Numbered from the stretch's first letter, positions 51,252 to 59,631 are shown. The stretch: DNA of 64,000 nucleotides from Streptomyces sp. NBC_01288 (GCF_035982055.1 NZ_CP108427.1:7563001-7627000), one strand, 5' to 3'. The notes: generated by a model from the letters alone, not told the origin. Numbers and translations are program-made.

Positions 51252-51346
51252 CGCCAGGGACCCTTCCCGCGAAAGTGTGACACTTCCCGCGAAAGTGTGA
51301 CACTTTTCGCTAAAGTGTCACACTTTCGCGGCAAGGGTCCCTGGCG
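51252..51346. terminator. Long bidirectional palindrome with GTGTGACACTT units
   Basis: Arms 51252-51284 and 51314-51346 are 33 bp each with one mismatch; the loop carries a third CGAAAGTGTGACACTT copy. It sits between convergent genes and is followed by CGCAG, not a T-run, as is common in Streptomyces. Related sequence occurs at about 27588-27635. Confidence 0.85.
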
Positions 51347-51359
51347 CAGTCGGGCGACC

Positions 51360-52046
51360 TCACCGTGACCGCGGGCCCGCCCCCGCCCAAAACCCACTCC
51401 GCCGGTGCCGCAGCGCCGACGCCAGACACAGCACCCCCACCGCGATGATCGCCGCCAGATGCTCCTTGCCCGCGAGGTTGCCCTTCAGCATCACCTCGAT
51501 CACTATCGCCGCGGTCACCGCGAGGGCCGTGGCGTACGCGCCGTAGCGCCACGCGACGAACACCGCGAGGCCGACCACGGCGGCCGAGGGACCCGTGTCC
51601 ACGACCAGCCGGTCCGAGCCGGGCAGCCCGAACGGGTTGTCGAAGCCGAGCCGGATGCCGAGGCGGGCGTAGAGCGTGCCGGCGAGGGTCGCGGCGTAGG
51701 CGATGGCGAGCGTGCGCCAGCGGCCGAGGGCGATCTCCGCGATGCCGAACACGAAGAGGATCTGGGCGAGGGCGCCCCACACGGGCAGGTCCAGCGCGGG
51801 CACGAAGAGGGAGAGCGGGGTGCGGAGGAGGGCCAGCCACAGCGGATCCACGGCCCGTACCGCGCCCGTGTCCTGCACGAACTGGTAACCCCAAGACTGG
51901 TTCTGCACGAATTGCAGGACCGCCGTCAGCAGCACCGCGCCGATCGTCATCGGGATCGCCCGCCGGCGCCGCTTCAGCAGCGGCTCGCGCACGGTGACGT
52001 AGAGCAGTCCCCATTCGGCGCGGGCCCAGCGGGCGAGACGGTTCAT
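51360..52046 (-). CDS. Rhomboid-like integral membrane protein
   Basis: 228 residues from the ATG at 52046, whose first bases overlap the stop of the upstream lysyltransferase gene (ATGA). About six spans (IPMTIGAVLLTAVLQFV, WGALAQILFVFGIAEIALG, LAIAYAATLAGTLYARLGI, SAAVVGLAVFVAWRYGAYATAL). GPSAAVVG in span four recalls the rhomboid GxSx motif, but a His/Ser dyad is not clear, so it may be a non-protease member. Coupling to the MprF-like gene suggests a shared role in lipid aminoacylation or export. Confidence 0.7.
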   Translation of the reverse strand: MNRLARWARAEWGLLYVTVREPLLKRRRRAIPMTIGAVLLTAVLQFVQNQSWGYQFVQDTGAVRAVDPLWLALLRTPLSLFVPALDLPVWGALAQILFVFGIAEIALGRWRTLAIAYAATLAGTLYARLGIRLGFDNPFGLPGSDRLVVDTGPSAAVVGLAVFVAWRYGAYATALAVTAAIVIEVMLKGNLAGKEHLAAIIAVGVLCLASALRHRRSGFWAGAGPRSR

Positions 52047-53809
52047 CTGTGCGTCTCCAGGTGCTTGCGGTGCAGCCACTTCGGCAGGCCCGGAGCTTCC
52101 AGGAACCCTTCAGCACGCGCCGCCGCGAGGCCGATGCGCAGCAGGTCCGCGCTCTTCTCGAAGAGCAGGAACCGGGGTTCCCAGATGGGCCGGTACTTGG
52201 CGTTGGCGCGGTACAGCGACTCGATCTGCCACCAGCGCGAGAAGAAGCTGAGGAGCGACCTCCACAGCCGCAGCACCGGCCCGGCACCGATCCGCGCCCC
52301 CCGTTCGAAGACCGAACGGAACATGGCGAAGTTGAGCGAGACCTGGGTGATGCCGATCTCCTGGGCGCGGCGCAGGAGTTCGATCACCATGAACTCCATG
52401 AGCCCGTTGTCGGAGCCGCGGTCCCGGCGCATCAGGTCGAGCGACAGCCCGTGCGGCCCCCACGGCACGAAGGACAGCACCGCCCTCAACTCGCCCTCCC
52501 CGTCGGTGCATTCGAGCATCACGCACCGCCCGTCATCGGGGTCCCCGAGCCGCCCGAGCGCCATGCTGAACCCGCGTTCGGTGGCCCCGTCGCGCCAGTC
52601 GTCCGCGCGCTTCAGCAGATACGCCATCTCCTCGGCCGGAATGTCCTCGTGGCGGCGGATGCGTACGGTGTACCCGGCCCGCTTCACCCGGTTGAAGGCC
52701 TGCCGTACGGTCCGCATGGCGCGCCCCTCCAGCGTGAACTCGGCGACCTCGACGAGGGCTTCGTCCCCGAGTTCGAGGGCGTCGAGGCCGTGCCGTGCGT
52801 AGACGGTGCCCGCCTCCTCGCTCGCGCCCATCACGGCCGGAATCCATCCGTGAACCCGGGCCTCCGCCAGCCACGGCTCGATCGCGCCGGGCCATGCCTC
52901 CGGGTCGCCGATCGGGTCACCGGAAGCCAGCGACACCCCGCCCACGACCCGGTACGCGACGGCAGCCTTGCCGGTCGGCGACCACACCACGCTCTTCTCC
53001 CGGCGCAGCGCGAAGTACCCGAGCGAGTCGCGCTCGCCCTGCCGTTCGAGGAGCGCCCGGAGCTTCTTCTCGTCGTCCTCGGTGAGCGGGTCGACGGCGC
53101 GCCGGGAGCGGAACGCGGCGTAGAACACGGCGAGGACCAGGACCGTGCTGAGGACGTTGATGACGACGTTGACCCAGTTCGGGGTCCAGATGCCGGGGAA
53201 GCGATTCTCCGGCGCGGCGATGGACACCAGCCGGAACGCGCCGTAGCGCCAGCGCTCCACGAACGTCGAACGGGACGCGTCGTGCGCCTGGTTGGTGACC
53301 GTCACCAATAGCGCGGCGAGCAGTGAGGCGGCCAGCGTGCCGCCGACGGCGACGACCGCGGCGAGCCGGGGGTTGGACCGGTCGCCCTTGGCGTAGAACT
53401 CCCGCCGCCCCACCACCAGCGCGGCGACGAACGCGGCGGTCAGCACCAGGGAGATCCAGTTCTGCGGGTACTGGCGGATCTCCTGGAACGACATGGCGAA
53501 CCCGAACAGCGCCAGGAACAGCCCGCTGACCACCAGGTTCAGGATCCACGCGGCGCGTTTGCGGCGCCGCATGGTGATGGCGAGGAACGCCGTGAACACC
53601 CCGGACGCGAAGCCTGCCGTCAGCAGATACGGCGTGAAGAAGTTCTCCTGGTTGTGCCGTCGTACGTCCTGCCCCAGCGAAACCCACGCCGCGCTGAGGA
53701 AGTTGATGAACGCGACGGCCCGCAAATACCAGACGGCGAAGGCCGCGGCCCGCCGCGAGGCGCCTGAGCTGTGACGTTCCTGAACGGGCCCGACCCGGAC
53801 ATCTCCCAT
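52043..53809 (-). CDS. MprF-like lysylphosphatidylglycerol synthetase (DUF2156)
   Basis: 588 residues. Five to six N-terminal spans, then a cytosolic double-GNAT DUF2156 domain (DSLGYFALRREKSVVWSPTGKAAVAYRVVGGVSLASGDPIG; GLSLDLMRRDRGSDNGLMEFMVIELL; FAMFRSVFERG). These enzymes transfer an amino acid from tRNA to membrane phospholipid, lowering sensitivity to cationic peptides. The fused tRNA-synthetase domain of mycobacterial LysX is absent. ATG at 53809. Confidence 0.87.
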   Translation of the reverse strand: MGDVRVGPVQERHSSGASRRAAAFAVWYLRAVAFINFLSAAWVSLGQDVRRHNQENFFTPYLLTAGFASGVFTAFLAITMRRRKRAAWILNLVVSGLFLALFGFAMSFQEIRQYPQNWISLVLTAAFVAALVVGRREFYAKGDRSNPRLAAVVAVGGTLAASLLAALLVTVTNQAHDASRSTFVERWRYGAFRLVSIAAPENRFPGIWTPNWVNVVINVLSTVLVLAVFYAAFRSRRAVDPLTEDDEKKLRALLERQGERDSLGYFALRREKSVVWSPTGKAAVAYRVVGGVSLASGDPIGDPEAWPGAIEPWLAEARVHGWIPAVMGASEEAGTVYARHGLDALELGDEALVEVAEFTLEGRAMRTVRQAFNRVKRAGYTVRIRRHEDIPAEEMAYLLKRADDWRDGATERGFSMALGRLGDPDDGRCVMLECTDGEGELRAVLSFVPWGPHGLSLDLMRRDRGSDNGLMEFMVIELLRRAQEIGITQVSLNFAMFRSVFERGARIGAGPVLRLWRSLLSFFSRWWQIESLYRANAKYRPIWEPRFLLFEKSADLLRIGLAAARAEGFLEAPGLPKWLHRKHLETHR

Positions 53810-54122
53810 GAAGGAGGATCATATGGGCGTTGTCGCGACGAACGGTTCTTATCCGCCGCCGCAACGATCACGACCAGGCCCAGGTCACTCCTCGGGCTCC
53901 GCGACCCGGGCCGACCGACTTACCGACCCCCGGTCGGCTGCCGTGCGTTGGCCGGGGCTCGTGCGTCGGACGGCTTCCGCGCGGGGGTCGGCCGCTGTGT
54001 GGTGGCCGGCCTGTTCGCCTCGGGCGGCGGCTTCCGGGCCCCGGCCGGGGCCGTCGGCCTTCACCGGGCACGCGTCCGCTTCCGGGTCCGAGTTCGCTCA
54101 CTGGCCCGCGTCCGCTCCCGGC
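53810..54122. other. 313-bp spacer between the MprF-like gene and cobT
   Basis: It begins with AAGGAGGATCATATG on the plus strand (SD at 53811-53817, ATG at 53824), opposite to both flanking genes; the frame behind it has no recognisable protein. The rest is degenerate low-complexity sequence with CGGGCC/GGGTCCG units. Confidence 0.55.
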
Positions 54123-55409
54123 CTATTCCGGCTGCGCGGGCTTCTCCGGCTCCGCGGCCGTCACGGACTTTTCGGAAGGCGTCGTGTCCTGGGCTTTCTC
54201 GGGGCCCACGGCCGCTTCCGGAGCGTCGGCATCCTTCTCCGCCGTTTCGGGCGCCACGGAAGGCTCCGCCGACACCGCCGACACCGCCGACACCGCCAAG
54301 TCTTCCGGTTCGGCCGCCGACGCCGCCTCTGCCTCCACTGGCTGCTCCAACTCCTCCAACTCCTCCGGCCTGAGCGGGAGTTCGGCCGCCAGTGCCGCCG
54401 CGGCCTGCACCAGCGGCAGCGCGAGCAACGCGCCCGCGCCTTCTCCCACCGTCACTCCGTGGTCGAGGAGGGGCTCCAGGGCCATCCGGTCCAGCGCCTT
54501 CGCCTGGCCCGGCTCGCCGCTGTTCTGCCCGGCGAGCCACCAGTCAGGCGCCCGGAACGCGACCCGCTGGCCCACCAGCGCGCACGCGGCGGCCACGACG
54601 CCGTCCAGGATCACCGGCAGCTTCCGTACGGCACTCTGCAACAGGAACCCGGTCATCGCGGCGAGGTCGGCACCGCCCACCGTCGCGAGGAGCTGCAACT
54701 GGTCGCCCAGCACCGGCCGGGCCCGCCGCAGCGAATCCCGGATCGCCGCGCACTTGCGCATCCACGCGAGGTCATCGATCGCGAGGCCGCCCCGCCCGGT
54801 GACGACGGACGCGTCGGTCCCGCACAGCGCGGCGATCAGCACGGAGGCAGGCGTCGTACCGCCGACGCTCACATCGCCGAGGACCACCAGATCCGTACCG
54901 GAGTCGGCCTCCTCGTTCGCGACGGCGACCCCCGCCTCGAACGCGGCCGTCGCCTCCTCCGGCGTCAGCGCGTCCTCGATGTCGATACGCCCGCTGCCCC
55001 GCCGTACGCGGTGCTTCACGACCTCGTCCGGCAGGGAGCCGGGGTCGCAGTCCAGGGCCATGTCCACGATCCGCACCGGCACGCCGAGCCGCCGGGCGAG
55101 CACCGCCGCCGGGCTGCCGCCCTCCAGTACCGACCGCACCAACTCCCCGGCGCTGCCCGCCGGCCGGGCCGACACACCGAGTTCGGCGATGCCGTGGTCG
55201 CCCGCGAACAGCACCAGACGCGGCCGTTCGACCGGCCGCACCGGCACGACGCCCTGCGCCGCCGCCAGCCACTCACCCAGGTCGTCGAGTCGCCCCAGCG
55301 ACCCGGGCGGCACGATCTGACGTTCGCGGCGCGCCTCCGCGTCACGGCGCACACCGCCGTCGGGGCGCTCGATCAGATCGGAGAAGTCGTCGAGATTAAG
55401 CGAGCTCAT
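54123..55409 (-). CDS. cobT: Nicotinate-nucleotide-dimethylbenzimidazole phosphoribosyltransferase
   Basis: 428 residues. Makes alpha-ribazole phosphate for the lower ligand of cobalamin. RQIVPPGSLGRLDDLGEWL, LFAGDHGIAELGVSA, GDVSVGGTTPASVLIAAL and the catalytic-Glu segment LLDHGVTVGEGAGALLALPLVQAA are present. The last about 80 residues after LRPEELEELEQ are an acidic Ala/Glu/Ser repeat tail (AVSAVSAVSAEPS) not part of the enzyme fold. ATG at 55409. Confidence 0.92.
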   Translation of the reverse strand: MSSLNLDDFSDLIERPDGGVRRDAEARRERQIVPPGSLGRLDDLGEWLAAAQGVVPVRPVERPRLVLFAGDHGIAELGVSARPAGSAGELVRSVLEGGSPAAVLARRLGVPVRIVDMALDCDPGSLPDEVVKHRVRRGSGRIDIEDALTPEEATAAFEAGVAVANEEADSGTDLVVLGDVSVGGTTPASVLIAALCGTDASVVTGRGGLAIDDLAWMRKCAAIRDSLRRARPVLGDQLQLLATVGGADLAAMTGFLLQSAVRKLPVILDGVVAAACALVGQRVAFRAPDWWLAGQNSGEPGQAKALDRMALEPLLDHGVTVGEGAGALLALPLVQAAAALAAELPLRPEELEELEQPVEAEAASAAEPEDLAVSAVSAVSAEPSVAPETAEKDADAPEAAVGPEKAQDTTPSEKSVTAAEPEKPAQPE

Positions 55410-55547
55410 TCGCCGAACAGTACCGGCAGCGATCGAACGCGACAGCGCCACATGGCCACCACGCGCCCCGGACGTCCTTGCCCTCAAGATCTAGATCCCG
55501 TACGTATCGGTTTGCACCGTTTTGCCGTACGACTCCGGGAGCCGCCC

Positions 55548-56072
55548 ATGAACAGCCTGCGCACCCGCGTCAGCACGCGCGTCAGCACCCTCGACGCGCG
55601 CCGCCGCCACCGCGCACTGGCCCGCGCGATCCTCCGGCTCCTCCCGGAACCGGAGAGCTGGCTCGACGTCGGCACCGGCGACGCCCACTTCCCCGAAACG
55701 GCGAAGACCCTCTTCCCGTACACCTCCTTCGACGGCCTCGACCCCACCCCCCGAGTCGTCCGCGCCCGCGCCGCCGAACGCATCGAGGAGGCCTACGCCG
55801 GCCACCTCACGGACCCGCACATCACCACGGCCCTCCAGTCCCGCTACGACGTCGTGACCCTCCTGCGCGACCGCTCACCGGCCCCCGACCCCGACGCCGA
55901 ACTCCGCGCCGCCCTCACGGTCCTGCGCCCCGGCGGCCTCCTCCTCCTGGAAGGCCGCCCGGACGACCTGCGCGCCCAACTGGAGCCCCACGACTGCGAG
56001 TTCGTCCCCGAACACAGAGGCTTCCAGGACCGGCTCCCGCCCCCGCAGCGGATCATCGCCCGCAGGCGCTGA
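55548..56072 (+). CDS. Class I SAM-dependent methyltransferase-like protein
   Basis: 174 residues. The SAM motif is SWLDVGTGDAHFPETAKTLFPYTSFDGLDPTP; later LTVLRPGGLLLLEGRPDD. The N-terminal helix is Arg-rich (RTRVSTRVSTLDARRRHRAL), with a short ARxSTRVST repeat. Small for the family; substrate unknown. ATG at 55548. Divergent from cobT. Confidence 0.75.
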   Translation: MNSLRTRVSTRVSTLDARRRHRALARAILRLLPEPESWLDVGTGDAHFPETAKTLFPYTSFDGLDPTPRVVRARAAERIEEAYAGHLTDPHITTALQSRYDVVTLLRDRSPAPDPDAELRAALTVLRPGGLLLLEGRPDDLRAQLEPHDCEFVPEHRGFQDRLPPPQRIIARRR

Positions 56073-56109
56073 GCACGCCGAGAGGGCGCCGCCGATAGCG
56101 TCGGGGACC

Positions 56110-56562
56110 ATGAGGAGCATGGAACCGACAAGCAGCGCCGAGGAGTTGGAGCGCGCGGTCGCCCTGGTCGAGGAGACCGGCGAACGCGTCAGCGTCACCG
56201 TGGACGGCGAGCCGGCGGGCGTACTCCTCCCGGCCGCCGAACTGGCCGAGCTGGAGCACTGGGCGCAGCGAGGAGCAAGGGCCTACGGCGCCGCCATGCC
56301 CCGTCCGGACGCCGCGCCGGAGCCGCCGCCAGGACCGGAGCGACATGGCCCGTACATCCGGTACGTGCACGCGGACGGGGTGCGCATGACATTCACGCGG
56401 GATCGCGCGGTCGTGGCCGAGCTGCGGTCCGCGGCCGAACTCGACTGGCTGGAGCTGTGGGCGCGCAACGGGCGCCAGGTGTACATGAGCCCGAAGCAGG
56501 CGGCGGCGTTCGCCGAGTTCCTCGCCCGACAGCCACCGATCGACGGGCGGGACGGGTCCTAG
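56110..56562 (+). CDS. Protein with Phd/YefM-like N-terminal domain
   Basis: 150 residues. Residues 10-50 (LERAVALVEETGERVSVTVDGEPAGVLLPAAELAELE) match the dimerising fold of Phd/YefM antitoxins. The C-terminal half (VRMTFTRDRAVVAELRSAAELDWLELWARNGRQVYM) is unfamiliar. No toxin gene (RelE, Doc, VapC) adjoins, so it is an orphan antitoxin-like regulator. ATG at 56110; an in-frame ATG at 56119 is possible. The stop TAG is supplied by the left end of the MITE-like element. Confidence 0.65.
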   Translation: MRSMEPTSSAEELERAVALVEETGERVSVTVDGEPAGVLLPAAELAELEHWAQRGARAYGAAMPRPDAAPEPPPGPERHGPYIRYVHADGVRMTFTRDRAVVAELRSAAELDWLELWARNGRQVYMSPKQAAAFAEFLARQPPIDGRDGS

Positions 56563-56707
56563 GCCGTGTCCGCGAAGTCCCTCCCCCACTGCTCAAAGGC
56601 GTGGGAGGTGCCCCCAGCCCCGCGACGCCCGGCACGCACTCGGCCCCGCACCGGACGCCGCGGGGCCCGCCCTTCGGGCGGACGACGGACCTCCCGGACA
56701 CGGCCTA
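56560..56707. mobile_element. MITE-like element with 13-bp terminal inverted repeats
   Basis: TAGGCCGTGTCCG (56560-56572) and its exact complement CGGACACGGCCTA (56695-56707) bound 148 bp without a transposase. CTAG occurs at both outer junctions (56559-56562 and 56705-56708), compatible with a 4-bp target duplication such as IS5-type elements leave. Internal short hairpins are GGGCCCGCCCTTCGGGC and CCCACTGCTCAAAGGCGTGGG. Confidence 0.65.
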
Positions 56708-57928
56708 GCCGCGCAACGTCAGCGCCTGCCCCGCCACCACCAGCAACACGTGCTCGCACTCGCCGGCGAGCGCGGCGTTCAACCGCCCCAGCTCGTCGCG
56801 GTACCGGCGCCCGGACGCGGTCGCCGGCACGATCCCCGAGCCGACCTCGTTGGACACGGCGACCAGGGTCCGCCGCGTGGTGCGCACAGCGGCGGTCAAC
56901 TCCCGTACCCGCTCCCGGAGTTTCTTCTCCCCGCCGTCCCCCCACTCCGTGTCGTCCCACGCCCCCACGGAGTCCATGGCGTCCGTCAGCCACAGCGACA
57001 GACAGTCGATGAGCAACGGCGGCCCGTCCTCCGCGAGCAACGGCACCAGGTCGCACGTCTCCGCCGTACGCCACGACCCCGGCCGCCGCTCCCGGTGCGC
57101 GGAGACGCGGGAGGTCCACTCGGTGTCCCCGTTGCGCGAGCCGCCGGTGGCGACGTACAGCACATCGGGAAAGGCCTCCAGCCGCCGTTCCGCCTCGACC
57201 GACTTCCCGGACCGCGCCCCACCCAGCACCAGCGTCCGCCGCGGCACATCGGGCACGTCCTCGTACACCCCCACGGTCAACGTCGTCCCGTCCGGCACGG
57301 CCCGCGCCCCCACGGCCGCCAGCCGCCGCGCCAACTCGGCCCCCGGCGCCACATCGTGGTCGAGATGGACGGCGATGACGTCGGTCGCGGGCCCCATCGC
57401 CCCGACGGCCCGCAGCTTGGCCAGGGCGTCCGGCCGCCCCACGACATCGGCGAGCACCATGTCGTACGACGGCACGGCCCCCTCCTCAAGCCCGGCCGGC
57501 GCGCCCCCCGGCGGCAGATACAGCACCCGCTGACCGTCGGGCCCGGTGACGGCGTACCCGGTACCGGGCGCGTCCATCGCCACCGCCCGCACCCGATGCC
57601 CCGTCAACAACGCCAGCTCCCGCCCGTCCGGCACCCGCCCCGGCTGCGGCAGCCCCGCAGGCACCTCCACCGCGGGCCCGTCATGCGGATGCGACAACAG
57701 CACCTGCCGCACCCCGCCGAGCGAGTGCCCGGCCCGAGCCGCGGCAAAGGCGGCCCCGGGCGTCAGGTCGAGCAACAACGTCCCGTCCACAAGCACGGCG
57801 GTAGCAGCCCGGGCATCCACCCCGAGCGACACGGCACAGGCCGCACAGGGGCAATCGAGGCGGGGCAGTCCCGCAGGGGCACCGGTACCGAGCAGAGTGA
57901 GTTCCACGGATCGATTTTCACCGCTCAC
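56705..57928 (-). CDS. cobU: Fusion of metallo-beta-lactamase-like domain and adenosylcobinamide kinase/guanylyltransferase CobU
   Basis: 407 residues. Residues about 8-215 read as an MBL-type fold (VELTLLGTGAPAGLPRLDCPCAAC, VLLSHPHDGPA, HLDHD), with only part of the usual HxHxDH signature left. Residues about 222-407 are CobU: P-loop LVLGGARSGKSVEAE, VLYVATGGSRNGDTEW, LIDCLSLWLTD, VSNEVGSGIVP. CobU activates cobinamide for CobS. Such fusions occur in Streptomyces. GTG at 57928; a GTG at 57907 is possible. Stop codon lies in the MITE-like right end. Confidence 0.9.
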   Translation of the reverse strand: MSGENRSVELTLLGTGAPAGLPRLDCPCAACAVSLGVDARAATAVLVDGTLLLDLTPGAAFAAARAGHSLGGVRQVLLSHPHDGPAVEVPAGLPQPGRVPDGRELALLTGHRVRAVAMDAPGTGYAVTGPDGQRVLYLPPGGAPAGLEEGAVPSYDMVLADVVGRPDALAKLRAVGAMGPATDVIAVHLDHDVAPGAELARRLAAVGARAVPDGTTLTVGVYEDVPDVPRRTLVLGGARSGKSVEAERRLEAFPDVLYVATGGSRNGDTEWTSRVSAHRERRPGSWRTAETCDLVPLLAEDGPPLLIDCLSLWLTDAMDSVGAWDDTEWGDGGEKKLRERVRELTAAVRTTRRTLVAVSNEVGSGIVPATASGRRYRDELGRLNAALAGECEHVLLVVAGQALTLRG

Positions 57929-57952
57929 TAGGAGACATGCGCGCCCTGGACC

Positions 57953-58012
57953 CCCCTAAGGGGCGCGGGGCTGTGACATTTGCGGCTCCGCCGCGGGGCG
58001 CGACCAGCCCCC
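57953..58012. repeat. REP-like palindrome, copy 8, diverged
   Basis: CCTAAGGGGCGCGGGGCTGT, an inner TTTGCGGCTCCGCCGC hairpin, and GGGGCGCGACCAGCCCCC; the GCGCAGTTCC core is replaced by a longer insert. Upstream of the 58142 gene and the cobU fusion. Confidence 0.7.
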
Positions 58013-58082
58013 ACGCGCCCGCACCCGACCGAATATCCGCAGCTCACCCCCCACTAACCCAGCGGAGCGAATACGCTGCACA

Positions 58083-58110
58083 CAGAAGCCGGACCAAGAT
58101 CCGGCTTCTG
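58083..58110 (+). promoter_or_regulatory. Leader hairpin upstream of the 70-residue gene
   Basis: Perfect 11-bp stem CAGAAGCCGGA / TCCGGCTTCTG with loop CCAAGA, followed by TTCTGC, ending about 20 bases before the TTGGAGG ribosome binding site. It looks like a terminator/attenuator in a 5' leader. Confidence 0.55.
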
Positions 58111-58141
58111 TTCTGCACGCGCTCAGACCTTGGAGGCGTAG

Positions 58142-58354
58142 ATGGCGGCATGGATCTGGCGGTTCGAGAAGTCCGACGGGACCGAGGTCGAACCCGCGGT
58201 CACGCCGGAGGAGTTCACCACGCAGGGCGACGCGGAGTCCTGGCTCGGCGAGATCTGGAAAGAACTCGTCGCGGGCGGCGCGGACCAGGTGTTCCTCTTC
58301 GAGGACGGCACGCAGATCTACGGTCCGATGAGCCTGCACGCCGAGGACGCGTAA
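58142..58354 (+). CDS. Small conserved Streptomyces protein
   Basis: 70 residues: MAAWIWRFEKSDGTEVEPAV then EFTTQGDAESWLGEIWKELVAGGADQVFLFEDG. Strong TTGGAGG at 58131-58137 with good spacing. Acidic, soluble, aromatic-rich; function is unknown. Followed by a strong hairpin. Confidence 0.82.
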   Translation: MAAWIWRFEKSDGTEVEPAVTPEEFTTQGDAESWLGEIWKELVAGGADQVFLFEDGTQIYGPMSLHAEDA

Positions 58355-58370
58355 CCCGTCGTAGGCCAAA

Positions 58371-58411
58371 GAGGTGGGGGCGGCCGGAGAGACACCGGCC
58401 GCCCCCACCTC
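58371..58411. terminator. Bidirectional terminator
   Basis: Perfect 17-bp stem GAGGTGGGGGCGGCCGG / CCGGCCGCCCCCACCTC with a 7-base loop, between convergent genes. Confidence 0.9.
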
Positions 58412-58440
58412 GTTCCTGAGCTGAAACGCGCTGGGCCGGG

Positions 58441-59544
58441 CTACTGCTCGCCCAGCGTCACGTCGACCTTCTTCGACGCCCCGTTCCGCGAGTACGTCAC
58501 CGTCGTCCTCTGCCCCGGCCTGTCGGACGCCAGCGCCTCCGACAGCGAGGTGATCGTGGTGATACCCGTGTCACCGAGCTTCGTGATGATGTCGCCCGCC
58601 CGGATACCGGCCTTGTCGGCGGCCCCACCGCTCTTCACCTCGACCACGGCGACCCCGGCCGCCTGATATCTGTCGTCGACGACCGTACGTCCGGTGATGC
58701 CGAGGGCCGCCCGCCCCGAGTCGGTGACCTTGCCGTCCTTGACGATCTGGTCGGCGACGGTCTTGACCATCGACGAGGGAATCGCGAACCCGATCCCCGG
58801 CGCCGCACCGCCCCCGAGGTCGGGATCGGTGGCGGCAAGGGTCGGGATGCCGATGACCTGCCCGTTCAGATTCACCAGCGCGCCCCCGCTGTTGCCGGGG
58901 TTGATCGCGGCCGAGGTCTGCACCATGTTGGCGATGGTCGCGCCCGTACCGCCGCCGCTGCTGCCCTCGCTGACGGTCCGTCCGGTCGCCGACACGATGC
59001 CCTGCGTCACGCTGGACGACAGTCCGAGCGGCGAGCCCATGGCGAGGACGATCTGCCCCACTTCGACCTTGGAGGAGTCCGCGAAGGTCGCCGCCTTCAG
59101 CCCGTCCGGCACCTTGTCCAGCTTGACGACGGCCAGGTCCTGCTCGGGGTACGAGTAGACGAGCTTGGCGGTGAGCACGTCCTCGCTGTTCGCGGTGGTC
59201 ACCTTGAACGTCTTCTCGTCCCCGACGACATGCGCGTTGGTGACGATGTGCCCCTGGTCGTCGTACACGATCCCCGACCCCAGATCACTGCTGGCCTGGA
59301 TCTGCACGACCGACGGCAGGACCTCCTTGATCACCTTCAGGTAGTCGCTCTGAAGGTCGTCACTCGACATCGGTACGGCGGCCTCGGCGGCCTGCGTGGT
59401 CGAGCCGTCCTTCTTCGAGGAGGCCGAGGAGGCCGAGGAGGCCGACGAGGACCCGGAGTCGGAACCGGAACACCCGGCGACCAGCGCGAGCGAACAGACG
59501 AGGAGAGCTATGGGGCGGAGGGCGCGGATACGGGGAGAGTCCAT
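58441..59544 (-). CDS. HtrA/DegP-like S1C serine protease lipoprotein with PDZ domain
   Basis: 367 residues. Lipobox LVAGC (C25), Ser-rich linker, protease domain with His in VTNAHVVGD, Asp in EQDLAVVKL and Ser in NPGNSGGALV, then a PDZ domain from about residue 275 (GVAVVEVKSGGAADKAGIRAGDIITKLG). It handles misfolded proteins outside the membrane. Close to pspA, also an envelope-stress function. Confidence 0.92.
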   Translation of the reverse strand: MDSPRIRALRPIALLVCSLALVAGCSGSDSGSSSASSASSASSKKDGSTTQAAEAAVPMSSDDLQSDYLKVIKEVLPSVVQIQASSDLGSGIVYDDQGHIVTNAHVVGDEKTFKVTTANSEDVLTAKLVYSYPEQDLAVVKLDKVPDGLKAATFADSSKVEVGQIVLAMGSPLGLSSSVTQGIVSATGRTVSEGSSGGGTGATIANMVQTSAAINPGNSGGALVNLNGQVIGIPTLAATDPDLGGGAAPGIGFAIPSSMVKTVADQIVKDGKVTDSGRAALGITGRTVVDDRYQAAGVAVVEVKSGGAADKAGIRAGDIITKLGDTGITTITSLSEALASDRPGQRTTVTYSRNGASKKVDVTLGEQ

Positions 59545-59631
59545 ACGCCGAGTGTCTCTTTGGGGTGAATATCCGGCTTGTACTGCTGACCCGAACGGGC
59601 CCCTAGGGGCTGGGGGGAGAGAGCCGCGCCC

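Noticed and set aside
53808..56072. A 754-codon plus-strand frame running through cobT into the methyltransferase
   Set aside because: Only the last 174 codons (from 55548) show a protein fold; the rest is antisense to cobT.
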